A program made the translations under genes and the position numbers. From the NCBI RefSeq assembly GCF_900129195.1, contig NZ_FQUY01000001.1, positions 248,001-312,000 on the forward strand: a DNA stretch of 64,000 nt, given 5' to 3'. How positions within the stretch are numbered: position 1 is the first letter of the stretch; the number at the start of each line of letters is the position of its first letter. Positions 1 to 9,465 of this stretch are shown here, in pieces. The stretch is from Desulforamulus putei DSM 12395 (GTDB lineage Bacteria > Bacillota > Desulfotomaculia > Desulfotomaculales > Desulfotomaculaceae). Below the pieces are notes generated by a model, which saw nothing but the letters and a program-made list of their open reading frames with translations, had not been told where the DNA came from and searched no databases.

Positions 1-1
1 G

Positions 2-1039
2 GGCGGCTTTACCGCAGTGGCCTGCATGCCCAATACCAACCCGGTGGCGGACAACGCGGCAGTGATTAGTTTTATAAAACAGAAGGCCCGCCATGCCGCT
101 GTCGGGGTTTACCCCATCGGGGCGCTGACCAAGGGTTCCCAGGGGAAAGAGTTGACCGAAATGGCCGATTTAAAGGCCGCCGGGGCGGTGGCCCTGTCCG
201 ATGACGGCCAGCCGGTGATGGATGCCGGCACCATGTACAGGGTCATGCAGTATGCAGCGATGCTGGGGCTGACGGTAATCTCCCACTGTGAGGATTTAAG
301 CCTGGCCGCCGGCGGCCAGATGCATGAGGGCGCTGTGTCCACCATGTTGGGTCTGAAAGGGATTCCTGCCGCTGCCGAAGAGGTGATGGTGGCCAGGGAC
401 ATCCTGCTGGCCGAGGCCACCGGTTGCCGGCTGCACCTGGCACATATCAGCACCGAGGGCAGCGTACGGCTGATCAGGGAGGCCAAGGCCCGGGGCATTA
501 AGGTTACGGCTGAGGTCACACCCCACCACTTTACACTGACAGATGAGGCGGTGCAGGGTTTTAATACCAACGCCAAAGTAAACCCGCCCCTGCGCCGGCA
601 GGCGGACGTGGAGGCAGTGAAAGAAGGGCTGAGGGACGGCACCATCGATGTCATTGCCACCGATCATGCACCCCATGCCTACTACGAAAAGGATGTGGAG
701 TTTCAATATGCGCCCAACGGGCTGGTCGGACTGGAAACCGCCGTGGGACTGGTCTTTACCCGATTGGTACAGCCAGGCATCCTCACCGTACCCCAGGCGG
801 TGGCAAAGCTGAGCTGGCATCCCAGGCAGGTGCTGGGACTCCCCGGGGGAAGACTGACGCCCGGTGCGGTGGCGGACATCACCGTCATTGACCCCAACTT
901 GAGTGAAGTAGTGGACCCGGCCAAACTGCAAAGTAAAAGCAAGAACACTCCCTTTGCCCGGTGGAAATTAACGGGGCTGCCGGTTATGACCATGGTAAAT
1001 GGCAATATCGTTATGCAGGAAAGACGGCTCCTGGTGTAG
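2..1039 (+). CDS. pyrC: Dihydroorotase, 5' end cut off by the window
   Basis: Converts N-carbamoyl-aspartate to dihydroorotate in de novo pyrimidine synthesis. The frame is open from base 2, so the true start lies upstream; about 345 residues are visible, and the family is usually about 425. The visible part starts at [14 protein letters not shown], a conserved dihydroorotase segment, and contains the metal-site motif DHAPH near residue 220. The cyclic amidohydrolase fold continues to a C-terminal beta segment ([16 protein letters not shown]). It is followed after 79 bases by carA, which fits a pyr operon. The N-terminal HxH metal motif should be just outside the window. Confidence 0.96.
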   Translation, partial: GGFTAVACMPNTNPVADNAAVISFIKQKARHAAVGVYPIGALTKGSQGKELTEMADLKAAGAVALSDDGQPVMDAGTMYRVMQYAAMLGLTVISHCEDLSLAAGGQMHEGAVSTMLGLKGIPAAAEEVMVARDILLAEATGCRLHLAHISTEGSVRLIREAKARGIKVTAEVTPHHFTLTDEAVQGFNTNAKVNPPLRRQADVEAVKEGLRDGTIDVIATDHAPHAYYEKDVEFQYAPNGLVGLETAVGLVFTRLVQPGILTVPQAVAKLSWHPRQVLGLPGGRLTPGAVADITVIDPNLSEVVDPAKLQSKSKNTPFARWKLTGLPVMTMVNGNIVMQERRLLV

Positions 1040-1052
1040 AAATAAACAGTAG

Positions 1053-1083
1053 ATAATTATACAGACTAATGTATAATTATACA
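1053..1083. repeat. Exact 11-base direct repeat between pyrC and carA
   Basis: ATAATTATACA occurs at 1053-1063 and again at 1073-1083, exactly 20 bases apart, about two helical turns. The second copy contains TATAAT at 1072-1077. It could be an operator pair or the -10 region of an internal promoter for carA. No good -35 element is visible, so function is open. Confidence 0.5.
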
Positions 1084-1118
1084 AAGAAGTAACAAAATGA
1101 CGGAGGTGTCTTTGCATA

Positions 1119-2198
1119 ATGCAAGCATATTTAGCGCTGGAAGATGGAACCGTTTTTACCGGCAAGGCCTTTGGCGCCACCGGCGAGCAGTGGGGAGAAG
1201 TGGTTTTTAATACCGGCATGACCGGTTATCAAGAGGTTTTAACCGACCCGTCCTATTGCGGGCAAATCGTGGTCATGACCTACCCGCTGATCGGCAATTA
1301 CGGTATCAATAAAGACGATTTTGAGGCCAGGAGTTCCTTTGTCCGGGGATTTGTGGTGAAAGAAGCATGCGACCGTCCCAGCAACTGGCGGGTCAGCAAC
1401 AAAATTGATGAATTTTTGGCCCGGGAAGGTGTCATTGGGATTTCTGGTATCGACACCCGGGCCTTAACCAGACGTATCCGCAACCACGGTACCATGCGGG
1501 GCGTCATCAGCACCGGGACGGTTGACCCCCGGGAACTGGTGGAAAAGGCCAAAACCTGCCCGTATATTTCCGGGCAGGAACTGGTGCCCACCGTAGCCAC
1601 CAAAGAAATTTACACTGTTCCCGGCAGCGGGCACCGGGTGGTGCTGATGGATTTTGGCGCCAAGGCCAATATTATACGCTGCCTGAATAATCGGGGTTGT
1701 GAAGTGATTGTGGTGCCGCCCACCACCGGTGTGGCAGAAATCCTGGCATTAAATCCTCAAGGTATTATGTTGTCCAACGGCCCCGGGGACCCCACCGATG
1801 TACCCTATGCCATTAAGACCGTAAAAGAACTCATTGGCAAGCTGCCTGTTTTCGGCATCTGCCTGGGCCACCAAATTATCGGTCTGGCCGTGGGAGGCAA
1901 AACCTACAAATTGAAGTTTGGCCACCGGGGAGCCAACCACCCGGTGAAGGACCTGGCCAGCGGCCGGGTATACATCACTTCCCAAAATCATGGTTTTGCG
2001 GTGGATAAAGAGTCGCTGCCCCAGGACATTGCAGTTTCTCATATCAATTTAAATGACAATACCGTCGAGGGGCTTTGCCATAAGCGCCTGCCTGTCTTCT
2101 CGGTGCAATATCACCCGGAGGCAGCCCCCGGTCCCATGGATTCTGAATATCTGTTTGACCGCTTCCTGGTGCACCTCAATCAATATGCAGCGCAGTGA
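1119..2198 (+). CDS. carA: Carbamoyl-phosphate synthase small (glutaminase) subunit
   Basis: Hydrolyses glutamine and passes ammonia to CarB for carbamoyl phosphate synthesis. The protein has 359 residues, normal for the family. An N-terminal CPSase_sm_chain domain occupies about residues 1-150. A class I glutamine amidotransferase domain follows, with the nucleophile Cys248 in GICLGHQ and the His-Glu pair in YHPEAAPGP near residue 333. The start is ATG with GGAGGTG upstream. It lies 13 bases before carB, so the two are surely co-transcribed. Confidence 0.98.
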   Translation: MQAYLALEDGTVFTGKAFGATGEQWGEVVFNTGMTGYQEVLTDPSYCGQIVVMTYPLIGNYGINKDDFEARSSFVRGFVVKEACDRPSNWRVSNKIDEFLAREGVIGISGIDTRALTRRIRNHGTMRGVISTGTVDPRELVEKAKTCPYISGQELVPTVATKEIYTVPGSGHRVVLMDFGAKANIIRCLNNRGCEVIVVPPTTGVAEILALNPQGIMLSNGPGDPTDVPYAIKTVKELIGKLPVFGICLGHQIIGLAVGGKTYKLKFGHRGANHPVKDLASGRVYITSQNHGFAVDKESLPQDIAVSHINLNDNTVEGLCHKRLPVFSVQYHPEAAPGPMDSEYLFDRFLVHLNQYAAQ

Positions 2199-2211
2199 AG
2201 GGAGGTAACCC

Positions 2212-5200
2212 ATGCCCAAAAAGCAGGGGATTAAAAAAGTACTGGTAATTGGTTCCGGACCCATTGTCATCGGTCAGGCGGCGGAGTTTGACTACGCCGG
2301 CACCCAGGCCTGTCGTGCTCTGAAGGAAGAGGGCCTGGAAGTGGTGCTGGTGAACTCCAACCCCGCCACCATCATGACAGATGCCAACATGGCCGATAAA
2401 GTTTATATTGAACCGCTGACGCCACAATTTGTCACCAGGGTGATCCGGCAGGAAAAGCCTGACGGCTTGCTGCCCACCCTGGGAGGGCAGGTAGGGCTTA
2501 ACATCGCCCTGCAACTGGCCGAGCAGGGGATTTTGGAAGAAGAAGGCGTCACTCTGCTGGGGACGCCTCTGGATGCCATCCGCAAGGCGGAAGACAGGGA
2601 AATGTTTAAGCTGATGATGGAACAGATCGGTGAGCCGGTTCCCGAAAGCACCATCGTTTGTTCGGTGCGGGAAGCGGTGGAGTTTGCGGATGCCATCGGC
2701 TACCCGGTCATTGTGCGACCGGCCTACACCCTGGGCGGCACCGGCGGCGGCATTGCCCAAAGCCGGGATGAACTAAAGGCAGTGGCCGTCCGCGGCCTCA
2801 AGCACAGCTTGATCGGGCAAATTCTGGTGGAACGCAGCGTGGCCGGCTGGAAAGAAATTGAGTATGAAGTCATGCGGGACAGCGCGGACAACTGCATCAC
2901 CGTTTGTAATATGGAAAACATCGACCCGGTGGGAATCCACACCGGGGACAGCATTGTGGTGGCCCCCTCGCAGACCCTCAGCGACCGGGAGTACCAGATG
3001 CTGCGCAGCGCATCTCTTAAAATCATCCGGGCTTTGGGCATTGAGGGAGGCTGCAATGTGCAGTTTGCCCTGGACCCGCATAGCTTTAAATATTATGTCA
3101 TCGAAGTGAATCCCAGGGTATCCCGTTCCTCGGCCCTGGCCTCCAAGGCCACCGGCTATCCCATCGCCAAGGTGGCGGCCAAAATTGCCATCGGCCTCAC
3201 GCTGGATGAAATACGCAACGCCGTGACCGGCAAAACCTATGCCTGCTTTGAACCAAGCCTGGATTATGTGGTGGTAAAGTTCCCTCGCTGGCCCTTTGAC
3301 AAGTTCACCGGAGCCGACCGGTCCCTGGGGACCCAGATGAAAGCCACCGGGGAAGTCATGTCCATCGACCGCACCTTTGAGTCCGCCCTGTTGAAGGCCA
3401 TCCGCTCCCTGGAGGTGGGAATTTACGGCCTGCATCTGCCGGAAATGGCCGAGTTGCCTATGGAAGAGCTGGAAAACAAACTGGCAAAGGCAGAGGATCT
3501 GCGGTTGTTTGCGGTGGCGGAGTTCTTCCGGCGGGGGGGCAAGATAAAACGGGCTAATGAACTCAGCGGCATCGACATGTTCTTTCTGGATAAAATCCGG
3601 GACATCGTTGACTTTGAAAGAAAACTTCAACAGACAGCGGCGGGGGGCTTGAGCAAGGAGATATTGCTGCGGGCTAAAAAATACGGGCTGTCGGATCAAT
3701 ACATCGGCCGGTTGACCGGCCTGTCGGAAGAGCAAATAAGGGAGGCCAGGCAGTCCTTCGGCATCGAGCCGGTTTATAAGATGGTGGATACCTGTGCCGC
3801 CGAGTTTGAAGCGGTAACTCCCTATTACTATTCCTGCCACGAGTCAGAAACCGAGGCAATCCCCACCGGCCGGCCCAAGGTGGTGGTGCTGGGTTCGGGT
3901 CCCATCCGCATCGGCCAGGGAATTGAGTTTGATTATTGCTCGGTACACTCGGTATGGGCACTCCGGGAAGAGGGAATCGAAGCCATCATCATCAACAACA
4001 ACCCGGAGACCGTCAGTACTGATTTTGATACCGCGGACCGGCTGTATTTTGAACCCCTGGTGGCGGAAGACGTCTTAAATATCCTGGAAAAGGAAAAGCC
4101 CCAGGGAGTCATTGTACAATTCGGCGGCCAGACGGCCATTAACCTGGCCAAACCCCTGGAGGCCGCCGGTTATCAAATCATCGGCACCTCGGTGGAAGCC
4201 ATCGATATGGCGGAGGACAGGAAACGGTTTGATCAATTTCTTACGGAGTTGAATATTCCCAAGCCTGCGGGACGAACTGCCTTTTCGGTGGAAGAAGCGG
4301 CCGGCATCGCCGAAGAAGTGGGTTTTCCGGTGCTGGTGCGTCCTTCCTATGTCCTGGGCGGGCGGGCCATGGAAATCGTTTATTCCCGGCAGGAACTCCT
4401 GTCTTATATGGAAAGGGCGGTAAAAGTCACGCCGGAACACCCGGTGCTGGTGGACCGCTATATGGTGGGCCGGGAATTTGAAGTAGATGCTGTTTGCGAT
4501 GGGACCGCGGTCTTAATTCCCGGCATTATGGAACACATCGAACGGGCAGGGGTCCATTCGGGAGACAGCATCGCGGTGTACCCGGCCCAGACCCTGACCC
4601 AATCTCAGACAGAGCAAATGGTGGACTACACCCGGCGTATCGCCCTGGCCCTGGGGGTCAAAGGGCTGGTTAATATCCAGTATGTGCTGCACGAGGGTCA
4701 GATATATGTCATCGAAGTCAACCCCCGTTCCAGCCGAACGGTTCCTTATTTGAGCAAAGTCACTGGCATTCCGATGGTTAACCTGGCCACCAAATGTGCC
4801 CTGGGCAAAACCCTGGCAGAAATGGGTTATCAGGGGGGTCTGGTGCCGGATGCCGGTCTGGTGGCTGTCAAGGCGCCGGTATTCTCCTTCGGCAAGCTGC
4901 TGGATGTAGATGTTTCCCTGGGGCCGGAAATGAAGTCCACCGGCGAGGTGCTGGGGGTTGACAAGGACTTCTCGGTGGCCCTGTACAAGGCCCTGCTGGC
5001 CGCCGGTACCGAGTTTCCCAAGCAGGGGACCGTGCTGGCCACCATTGCCGACCGTGACAAAGAAGAGTCTCTGCCCGTGATCCAGGGCTTGTTGGAACTG
5101 GGGTACAAGGTTTGCGCCACCCGTGGCACTGCAAAGTTTTTAAAGAAACACGGCATTGAAGTAGAGGTCGTCAACAAAGTGGGCGAGGGTGGACAAACCA

Positions 5201-5439
5201 TTGTGGACCTTATCAAAGCCGGCAAGATCAATCTTGTCATCAACACCATCAGCCGGGGCAAGGAACCCCGGCGGGACGGCTTCAAAATCCGCCGGTCGGC
5301 GGTGGAACACGGCGTCCCCTGCCTGACCTCCATGGACACCGCCTGGGCCATGGTGGAGGTGCTCTACGGTATTCAAGAAGGGGAAATACCCGATTTAATC
5401 CCCCTCCAGAACTATATCGACAAGCGGCAGCAACCCTGA
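2212..5439 (+). CDS. carB: Carbamoyl-phosphate synthase large subunit
   Basis: Makes carbamoyl phosphate from bicarbonate, ammonia and two ATP for the pyrimidine and arginine pathways. The 1075-residue protein has the expected duplicated layout: an ATP-grasp half (about 1-400), an oligomerisation linker, a second ATP-grasp half (about 555-935) and an MGS-like allosteric domain at the C-terminus. Both halves contain the paired motifs GSGPI.IGQ.EFDY and EVNPR.SRS. An SD sequence (GGGAGGT) precedes the ATG. Nothing is missing or broken. Confidence 0.98.
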   Translation: MPKKQGIKKVLVIGSGPIVIGQAAEFDYAGTQACRALKEEGLEVVLVNSNPATIMTDANMADKVYIEPLTPQFVTRVIRQEKPDGLLPTLGGQVGLNIALQLAEQGILEEEGVTLLGTPLDAIRKAEDREMFKLMMEQIGEPVPESTIVCSVREAVEFADAIGYPVIVRPAYTLGGTGGGIAQSRDELKAVAVRGLKHSLIGQILVERSVAGWKEIEYEVMRDSADNCITVCNMENIDPVGIHTGDSIVVAPSQTLSDREYQMLRSASLKIIRALGIEGGCNVQFALDPHSFKYYVIEVNPRVSRSSALASKATGYPIAKVAAKIAIGLTLDEIRNAVTGKTYACFEPSLDYVVVKFPRWPFDKFTGADRSLGTQMKATGEVMSIDRTFESALLKAIRSLEVGIYGLHLPEMAELPMEELENKLAKAEDLRLFAVAEFFRRGGKIKRANELSGIDMFFLDKIRDIVDFERKLQQTAAGGLSKEILLRAKKYGLSDQYIGRLTGLSEEQIREARQSFGIEPVYKMVDTCAAEFEAVTPYYYSCHESETEAIPTGRPKVVVLGSGPIRIGQGIEFDYCSVHSVWALREEGIEAIIINNNPETVSTDFDTADRLYFEPLVAEDVLNILEKEKPQGVIVQFGGQTAINLAKPLEAAGYQIIGTSVEAIDMAEDRKRFDQFLTELNIPKPAGRTAFSVEEAAGIAEEVGFPVLVRPSYVLGGRAMEIVYSRQELLSYMERAVKVTPEHPVLVDRYMVGREFEVDAVCDGTAVLIPGIMEHIERAGVHSGDSIAVYPAQTLTQSQTEQMVDYTRRIALALGVKGLVNIQYVLHEGQIYVIEVNPRSSRTVPYLSKVTGIPMVNLATKCALGKTLAEMGYQGGLVPDAGLVAVKAPVFSFGKLLDVDVSLGPEMKSTGEVLGVDKDFSVALYKALLAAGTEFPKQGTVLATIADRDKEESLPVIQGLLELGYKVCATRGTAKFLKKHGIEVEVVNKVGEGGQTIVDLIKAGKINLVINTISRGKEPRRDGFKIRRSAVEHGVPCLTSMDTAWAMVEVLYGIQEGEIPDLIPLQNYIDKRQQP

Positions 5440-5490
5440 TAATTTCATATGAAGACGGTATGTTCGGAAATTTGTACAGGCAGTTGAGGT

Positions 5491-5560
5491 GGCCTTTAGC
5501 CGTTAGCCATTGGCCATTAGCCCAAAAGGCCAAAGGCCAACAGCCAAAGACTAATGGCCA
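5491..5560. repeat. Heptanucleotide array, two inverted arms
   Basis: Five tandem 7-base units (GGCCTTT, AGCCGTT, AGCCATT, GGCCATT, AGCCCAA) at 5491-5525 are followed by five units in the opposite sense (AAGGCCA, AAGGCCA, ACAGCCA, AAGACTA, ATGGCCA) at 5526-5560. The two arms could pair into a long imperfect hairpin. It fills most of the 253-base gap between carB and pyrK and belongs to the repeat family described in the findings. Confidence 0.8.
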
Positions 5561-5567
5561 GATGAGT

Positions 5568-5600
5568 AACAAGGGACGGTCTTTGCCACGATCCCTTGTT
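5568..5600. other. Short inverted repeat before pyrK
   Basis: AACAAGGGA (5568-5576) is exactly complementary to TCCCTTGTT (5592-5600) across a 15-base loop. No T-tract follows, so it is not a typical intrinsic terminator. It may be a processing or stability hairpin in the pyr transcript. Confidence 0.4.
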
Positions 5601-5692
5601 TGGTTAGAAGTCCTTGCCAAGGCTGGCATCAAGAGGTTAAACTTAAGACATATTGTTGAGAAAGTTCAACAAAAGGTTTGGAGGGGTTGTTT

Positions 5693-6481
5693 ATGTCCAA
5701 GGTGCTGGATGCCAAGGTAATGGCGGTTTTACCGGTGGCGCCGGAAACCTACTATATGGAGTTGGAGGCTCCGGAGATTGCCCGGCTGGCTGTGCCGGGC
5801 CAATTTGTGCATGTACGCTGCAGCAATTCTCAAGACCCGCTGCTGCGCAGGCCCATTTCCATTCATATGGTCAGCCGCCCCAAAGGGATCCTGGCTCTGC
5901 TGTTCCGGGTGGTGGGCAAGGGTACCGAACTGCTAGCCCAAAAGCAAATTGGCGACGTGATCAATGTAATGGGCCCCCTAGGTCGGGGCTTCACCTTGCC
6001 GCTGCCGGGTTCCCGGGTGGCGGTGGCGGCCGGCGGCATCGGGGCGGCGCCCCTGGTATTCCTGGTGCAGGAACTGGCCAATATGAAGTGCCAGGTGACC
6101 GTGTATCTGGGGGCCAGGGACAAGAAGAACCTGCTCTGTGACGGCCAGTTTGTACAAATGGGAGCGGAAGTGGTGATTGCCACCGACGACGGTTCCCTGG
6201 GCTTTAAGGGAACAGTGCCGGAGATGATGCGTCGTCACAACGACTGGCGGCGGACGGCCATGACCTACGTGTGCGGTCCCAAAGGAATGATGAAAGAAAT
6301 CTCGGCTATGCTGGCCGAAGCCGATGTACCCGGGGAAGTGACCCTGGAAGAACATATGGGCTGCGGGGTGGGCGCCTGCCTTTCCTGCACGGTGAAAATT
6401 GCCCACCATGGGCAGATCACCAACAAGAGAGTTTGCGCCGACGGCCCGGTATTTCCATCCTGGCAGGTGGTGTGGGATTGA
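5693..6481 (+). CDS. pyrK: Dihydroorotate dehydrogenase electron-transfer subunit
   Basis: Iron-sulfur flavoprotein that couples PyrD (type 1B) to NAD+. The 262-residue protein has a ferredoxin-reductase-like FAD domain (GQFVHVRC, then RRPISIH near residue 55), an NAD-binding domain with a GGIGAAPL motif, and a C-terminal [2Fe-2S] loop CGVGACLSC followed by a fourth Cys in [11 protein letters not shown]. The ATG at 5693 is chosen because GGAGGGG sits 6 bases upstream; an upstream in-frame TTG has no ribosome site. The gene overlaps pyrD by 4 bases. Confidence 0.96.
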   Translation: MSKVLDAKVMAVLPVAPETYYMELEAPEIARLAVPGQFVHVRCSNSQDPLLRRPISIHMVSRPKGILALLFRVVGKGTELLAQKQIGDVINVMGPLGRGFTLPLPGSRVAVAAGGIGAAPLVFLVQELANMKCQVTVYLGARDKKNLLCDGQFVQMGAEVVIATDDGSLGFKGTVPEMMRRHNDWRRTAMTYVCGPKGMMKEISAMLAEADVPGEVTLEEHMGCGVGACLSCTVKIAHHGQITNKRVCADGPVFPSWQVVWD

Positions 6482-7392
6482 AACCGAATTTAGCGGTAAC
6501 CATCGGCGGCGTTAACATGAAGAACCCCGTCACCACGGCCTCCGGCACCTTTGGTTTTGGCCGGGAGTACGGGCCCTATATCGATATTAACAGGCTGGGC
6601 GCCATTGTGGTAAAGGGGACAACCCTGGAGCCAAGGGAAGGTAATGCCACCCCGCGGCTGGTGGAAACCCCTGCCGGCATTTTAAATTCCATCGGTTTAC
6701 AAAATCCCGGAGCGGATTATTTGGTGGAGCATTATGCTCCTTATTTTGCAACACTGCAAACCAGGGTCATCGTTAACATCTCCGGCAACACCGTAGAGGA
6801 ATATGCCCGGCTGGCGGCCAAGCTGGACGGCGTGCCTGGCATTGCCGGGCTGGAGGTCAATATCTCCTGTCCCAATGTGAAAAAGGGCGGCATGGCCTTT
6901 GGCAGCCACCCAGCCACCGCAGCCCAAGTGACAAAGGCCGTCAAACAGGCCACTGCTTTACCGGTGATTGTGAAACTGTCCCCCAATGTCACCGATATTG
7001 GGGAAATCGCCAGGGCGGTGGAAGCAGCCGGGGCGGACGGGTTATCAGTGATGAATACCCTGCTGGGCATGGCCATTGATGTGCGCAAGAGAAAACCTGT
7101 TTTAGGCAACATTATGGGCGGTCTGTCCGGCCCGGCGGTAAAACCGGTGGCAGTGAGGGCGGTCTGGCAGGTATACCGGGCTGTGAAGCTACCCATCATC
7201 GGTATGGGCGGCATTACCACCGCCGAAGATGCCCTGGAATTCATCCTGGCCGGGGCCACTGCAGTGGCGGTGGGAACTGCCAACTTTGTCAACCCCCGGG
7301 CCACCCTGGATGTGCTTGAGGGGATTGAGGCATATTTAGTGGAAAACAGTATAACAGATATTAAAGAACTGGTGGGAGCGGCTCACAGGTAA
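6478..7392 (+). CDS. pyrD: Dihydroorotate dehydrogenase, class 1B catalytic subunit
   Basis: Oxidises dihydroorotate to orotate on FMN and passes electrons to PyrK. The proposed TTG start at 6478 overlaps the pyrK stop (TTGA) and gives [18 protein letters not shown], the usual N-terminus of the family; AGGTGG lies about 8 bases upstream. The frame stays open much further upstream, but that part is only a shadow of pyrK. The length of 304 residues is normal. Landmarks are TASGTFGFG, the active-site region [11 protein letters not shown] and the FMN-phosphate segment GMGGI. Confidence 0.96.
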   Translation: MKPNLAVTIGGVNMKNPVTTASGTFGFGREYGPYIDINRLGAIVVKGTTLEPREGNATPRLVETPAGILNSIGLQNPGADYLVEHYAPYFATLQTRVIVNISGNTVEEYARLAAKLDGVPGIAGLEVNISCPNVKKGGMAFGSHPATAAQVTKAVKQATALPVIVKLSPNVTDIGEIARAVEAAGADGLSVMNTLLGMAIDVRKRKPVLGNIMGGLSGPAVKPVAVRAVWQVYRAVKLPIIGMGGITTAEDALEFILAGATAVAVGTANFVNPRATLDVLEGIEAYLVENSITDIKELVGAAHR

Positions 7393-7394
7393 AA

Positions 7395-7417
7395 AACACC
7401 CTCTCGTTAAGGGTGTT
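7395..7417. other. Hairpin between pyrD and pyrF
   Basis: AACACCCT and AGGGTGTT form a perfect 8-base-pair stem around a 7-base loop. On the + strand no T-run follows, while on the - strand the stem is followed by TTTT. In the pyr transcript it is more likely a stability or processing hairpin than a terminator. Confidence 0.4.
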
Positions 7418-7479
7418 GAATGTATATACTCATTGTATAGCAACAAGAAAAAAATGTAGATATTTACTGGGGAGGACCT

Positions 7480-8217
7480 ATGAATAAAAAATTACATTTG
7501 GCAAAGGAAAAACTGATTGTTGCCCTTGATGTGAATACAACCGAGGCCGCCCTGGAATTAGTAAGAAAACTGTCCCCCCGGGTGGGCATGTTCAAGGTGG
7601 GTATGCAGCTCTTTTACAGCGCCGGGCCCGATGTGGTAAGGCGGATTAAGGAAGAAGGGGTCAGGGTATTTCTGGATTTAAAGCTGCACGACATCCCCAA
7701 TACCGTGGCACAGGCGGCCCGGGCCCTAGCGGGCCTGGGGGCGGATATCATCAATGTGCATGCCGCCGGCGGCACTGCCATGATGCGGGCCGCTGCCGGG
7801 GCAGTGAGGGAGAGGGCGGCAGCCCTCGGTCTGCCGGCCCCTCTTGTTATCTCCGTCACGGTGTTGACCAGCATCGACCAACCGGTCTTTCAACAGGAAT
7901 TAGGATATTCCGGCGACATTCAAGGAAAAGTTCGAGCCTGGGCCATCCTGACAAAAGAAGCGGGTTTGGACGGTGTGGTGGCATCTCCCAAAGAAATTGC
8001 TGTCATTCGGGAAGCCTGCGGTGATGATTTTAAAATTATCACCCCCGGTATTCGGCCGGCCTGGTCGGTTTCCGACGACCAAAAGCGCATTATGACGCCG
8101 GCCGAGGCCATTGACCAGGGGGCCAGTTACCTGGTGGTGGGCCGTCCTGTCACCGGCGATGCTGACCCCTCTGCGGCTGCCCAAAAAATACTTTCTGAAA
8201 TGGCCGAGGTATTGTAA
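7480..8217 (+). CDS. pyrF: Orotidine 5'-phosphate decarboxylase
   Basis: Last step to UMP. The 245-residue TIM-barrel protein has the core catalytic array FLDLKLHDIPNT near residue 65, the N-terminal LIVALDV strand, and the phosphate-binding TPGIRPAW and VGRPVT segments near the C-terminus. An SD sequence (GGGGAGG) lies 6 bases before the ATG. It is separated from lspA by one base. Confidence 0.97.
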   Translation: MNKKLHLAKEKLIVALDVNTTEAALELVRKLSPRVGMFKVGMQLFYSAGPDVVRRIKEEGVRVFLDLKLHDIPNTVAQAARALAGLGADIINVHAAGGTAMMRAAAGAVRERAAALGLPAPLVISVTVLTSIDQPVFQQELGYSGDIQGKVRAWAILTKEAGLDGVVASPKEIAVIREACGDDFKIITPGIRPAWSVSDDQKRIMTPAEAIDQGASYLVVGRPVTGDADPSAAAQKILSEMAEVL

Positions 8218-8218
8218 C

Positions 8219-8668
8219 ATGATTCGGTTTATGATTGTCCTTGTGGTCACGGTTTTTATCGACCTGTATGCAAAATTTATTGTTATGAACAAAATGGTTG
8301 AGGGAGAATCCATCCCCGTCTGGCCCAACGTGTTTCACCTGACCTACATTCAAAACCCCGGCGCTGCTTTCGGCATGCTGGCCGGTAAAACCTGGTTCTT
8401 TGTGGGCATTACCCTCCTGGTGCTGTTGGGAATGGCAGCCGGCCACCGCCGGATCCGCCAGGCCGGCCCCTTATACCAATGGGCCCTAGGGCTGGTGGCG
8501 GGAGGAGCCATCGGCAACCTAGCGGACCGCATTCGCTTTGCCAGGGTTATTGATTTCCTGGATTTTCGGGTCTGGCCGGTTTTTAACCTAGCGGATACCG
8601 CCATCTGCATCGGCGTGGGGTTGATTTTGCTGGACGCCTTCCGGGAGTTCCGCAGGCAGAAGGGTTAA
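8219..8668 (+). CDS. lspA: Lipoprotein signal peptidase (signal peptidase II)
   Basis: Membrane aspartyl protease that cleaves lipoprotein signal peptides after diacylglyceryl modification. The protein has 149 residues with four predicted membrane segments. Conserved parts are NPGAAFG, the first catalytic Asp in NLADRIRFARVIDF and the second in FNLADTAICIG. The ATG at 8219, one base after the pyrF stop, is preferred over a longer frame inside pyrF. Its position between pyrF and pyrE is unusual. Its substrates in this window include the two LivK-type lipoproteins. Confidence 0.94.
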   Translation: MIRFMIVLVVTVFIDLYAKFIVMNKMVEGESIPVWPNVFHLTYIQNPGAAFGMLAGKTWFFVGITLLVLLGMAAGHRRIRQAGPLYQWALGLVAGGAIGNLADRIRFARVIDFLDFRVWPVFNLADTAICIGVGLILLDAFREFRRQKG

Positions 8669-8812
8669 CAATAATAATAATTATGTAAACTATCAACTTC
8701 CCGGGTGGCATTGATGGTAAGGTGTTATCCTTTTGTCACAGTCTGACAACATTGTTTATTGGCAGGATCCATCCCATTGATGTAAAATCTGATTTGAATC
8801 ATGGAGGGCGAT

Positions 8813-9385
8813 ATGACCAGAGAAGAAATCCTTGATATCTTTACCAAAACCGGGGCTATGTTGACAGGACATTTCCGGTTAACTTCCGGCAAGCACAGCA
8901 ACCGCTACTTCCAGTGTGCCCAGGTGCTCCAATACCCCCATTACACAGAACGGCTTTGTCAAGAAATCGCTCAACGTTTTGCGGGTCAGGGTGTGGAGAC
9001 TGTCATTGGCCCGGCCATGGGGGGCATTCTGGTCTCTTATGAGGTGGCACGGGCACTGGGGGTTCGCAGCCTGTTTACGGAAAGAGAAAACGGTAAAATG
9101 TTGCTCAGGCGCAATTTTACCGTCGCCCCCGGTGAAAAGGTGCTGGTGGTGGAGGATGTCATTACCACCGGCGGGTCCGTGGCTGAAGTGATCGAATTGG
9201 TGCGTGGCCTTGGCGGCGAAGTTGTGGGGGTGGGGGTTTTGGTGGACCGCAGCAATGGCAAAGCGGATCTTGGTGTAAGGACCGAAGCCCTGCTGACGGT
9301 TTCAGTGGAAACTTTTGAGCCCGATCACTGCCCTCTCTGTGACCAGGGCATTCCGGCCATAAAACCCGGCAGCCGCCAGGTGTAG
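8813..9385 (+). CDS. pyrE: Orotate phosphoribosyltransferase
   Basis: Attaches ribose phosphate from PRPP to orotate. The protein has 190 residues. Motifs include TSGKHSNRYFQ near the N-terminus and the PRPP loop VLVVEDVITTGGS near residue 115. ATG 8813 is chosen because GGAGGGCG sits just upstream; the ATG at 8801 lies inside that ribosome site. It is separated from lspA by 144 bases, and a strong terminator follows, so it ends the pyr unit. A C-terminal CPLC motif is present. Confidence 0.96.
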   Translation: MTREEILDIFTKTGAMLTGHFRLTSGKHSNRYFQCAQVLQYPHYTERLCQEIAQRFAGQGVETVIGPAMGGILVSYEVARALGVRSLFTERENGKMLLRRNFTVAPGEKVLVVEDVITTGGSVAEVIELVRGLGGEVVGVGVLVDRSNGKADLGVRTEALLTVSVETFEPDHCPLCDQGIPAIKPGSRQV

Positions 9386-9401
9386 CCGAGAAACAGAAAA
9401 T

Positions 9402-9441
9402 AAAACTCCCCGTATCGGCACAAGCTATAGGGGAGTTTTTG
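9402..9441 (+). terminator. Intrinsic terminator after pyrE
   Basis: AAAACTCCCC pairs with GGGGAGTTTT across an 18-base loop, and the T-rich tail continues into GTTTTTA. The flanking A-run makes it potentially bidirectional. It closes the pyrimidine operon. Confidence 0.85.
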
Positions 9442-9465
9442 TTTTTATATTTTGGAGGGGCTGCC

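Noticed and set aside
2773-3840. A 355-codon open frame on the - strand inside carB
   Set aside because: Antisense shadow of a highly conserved carB; composition reflects the complement of carB codons.
5568-5600. Intrinsic terminator within the pyr operon
   Set aside because: The stem has no T-run and pyrK, pyrD, pyrF and pyrE follow in operon order, so full termination here is unlikely.
6271-6477. N-terminal extension of pyrD overlapping pyrK
   Set aside because: The extra residues are out-of-frame pyrK sequence; the TTG at 6478 gives the standard PyrD N-terminus with a ribosome site.
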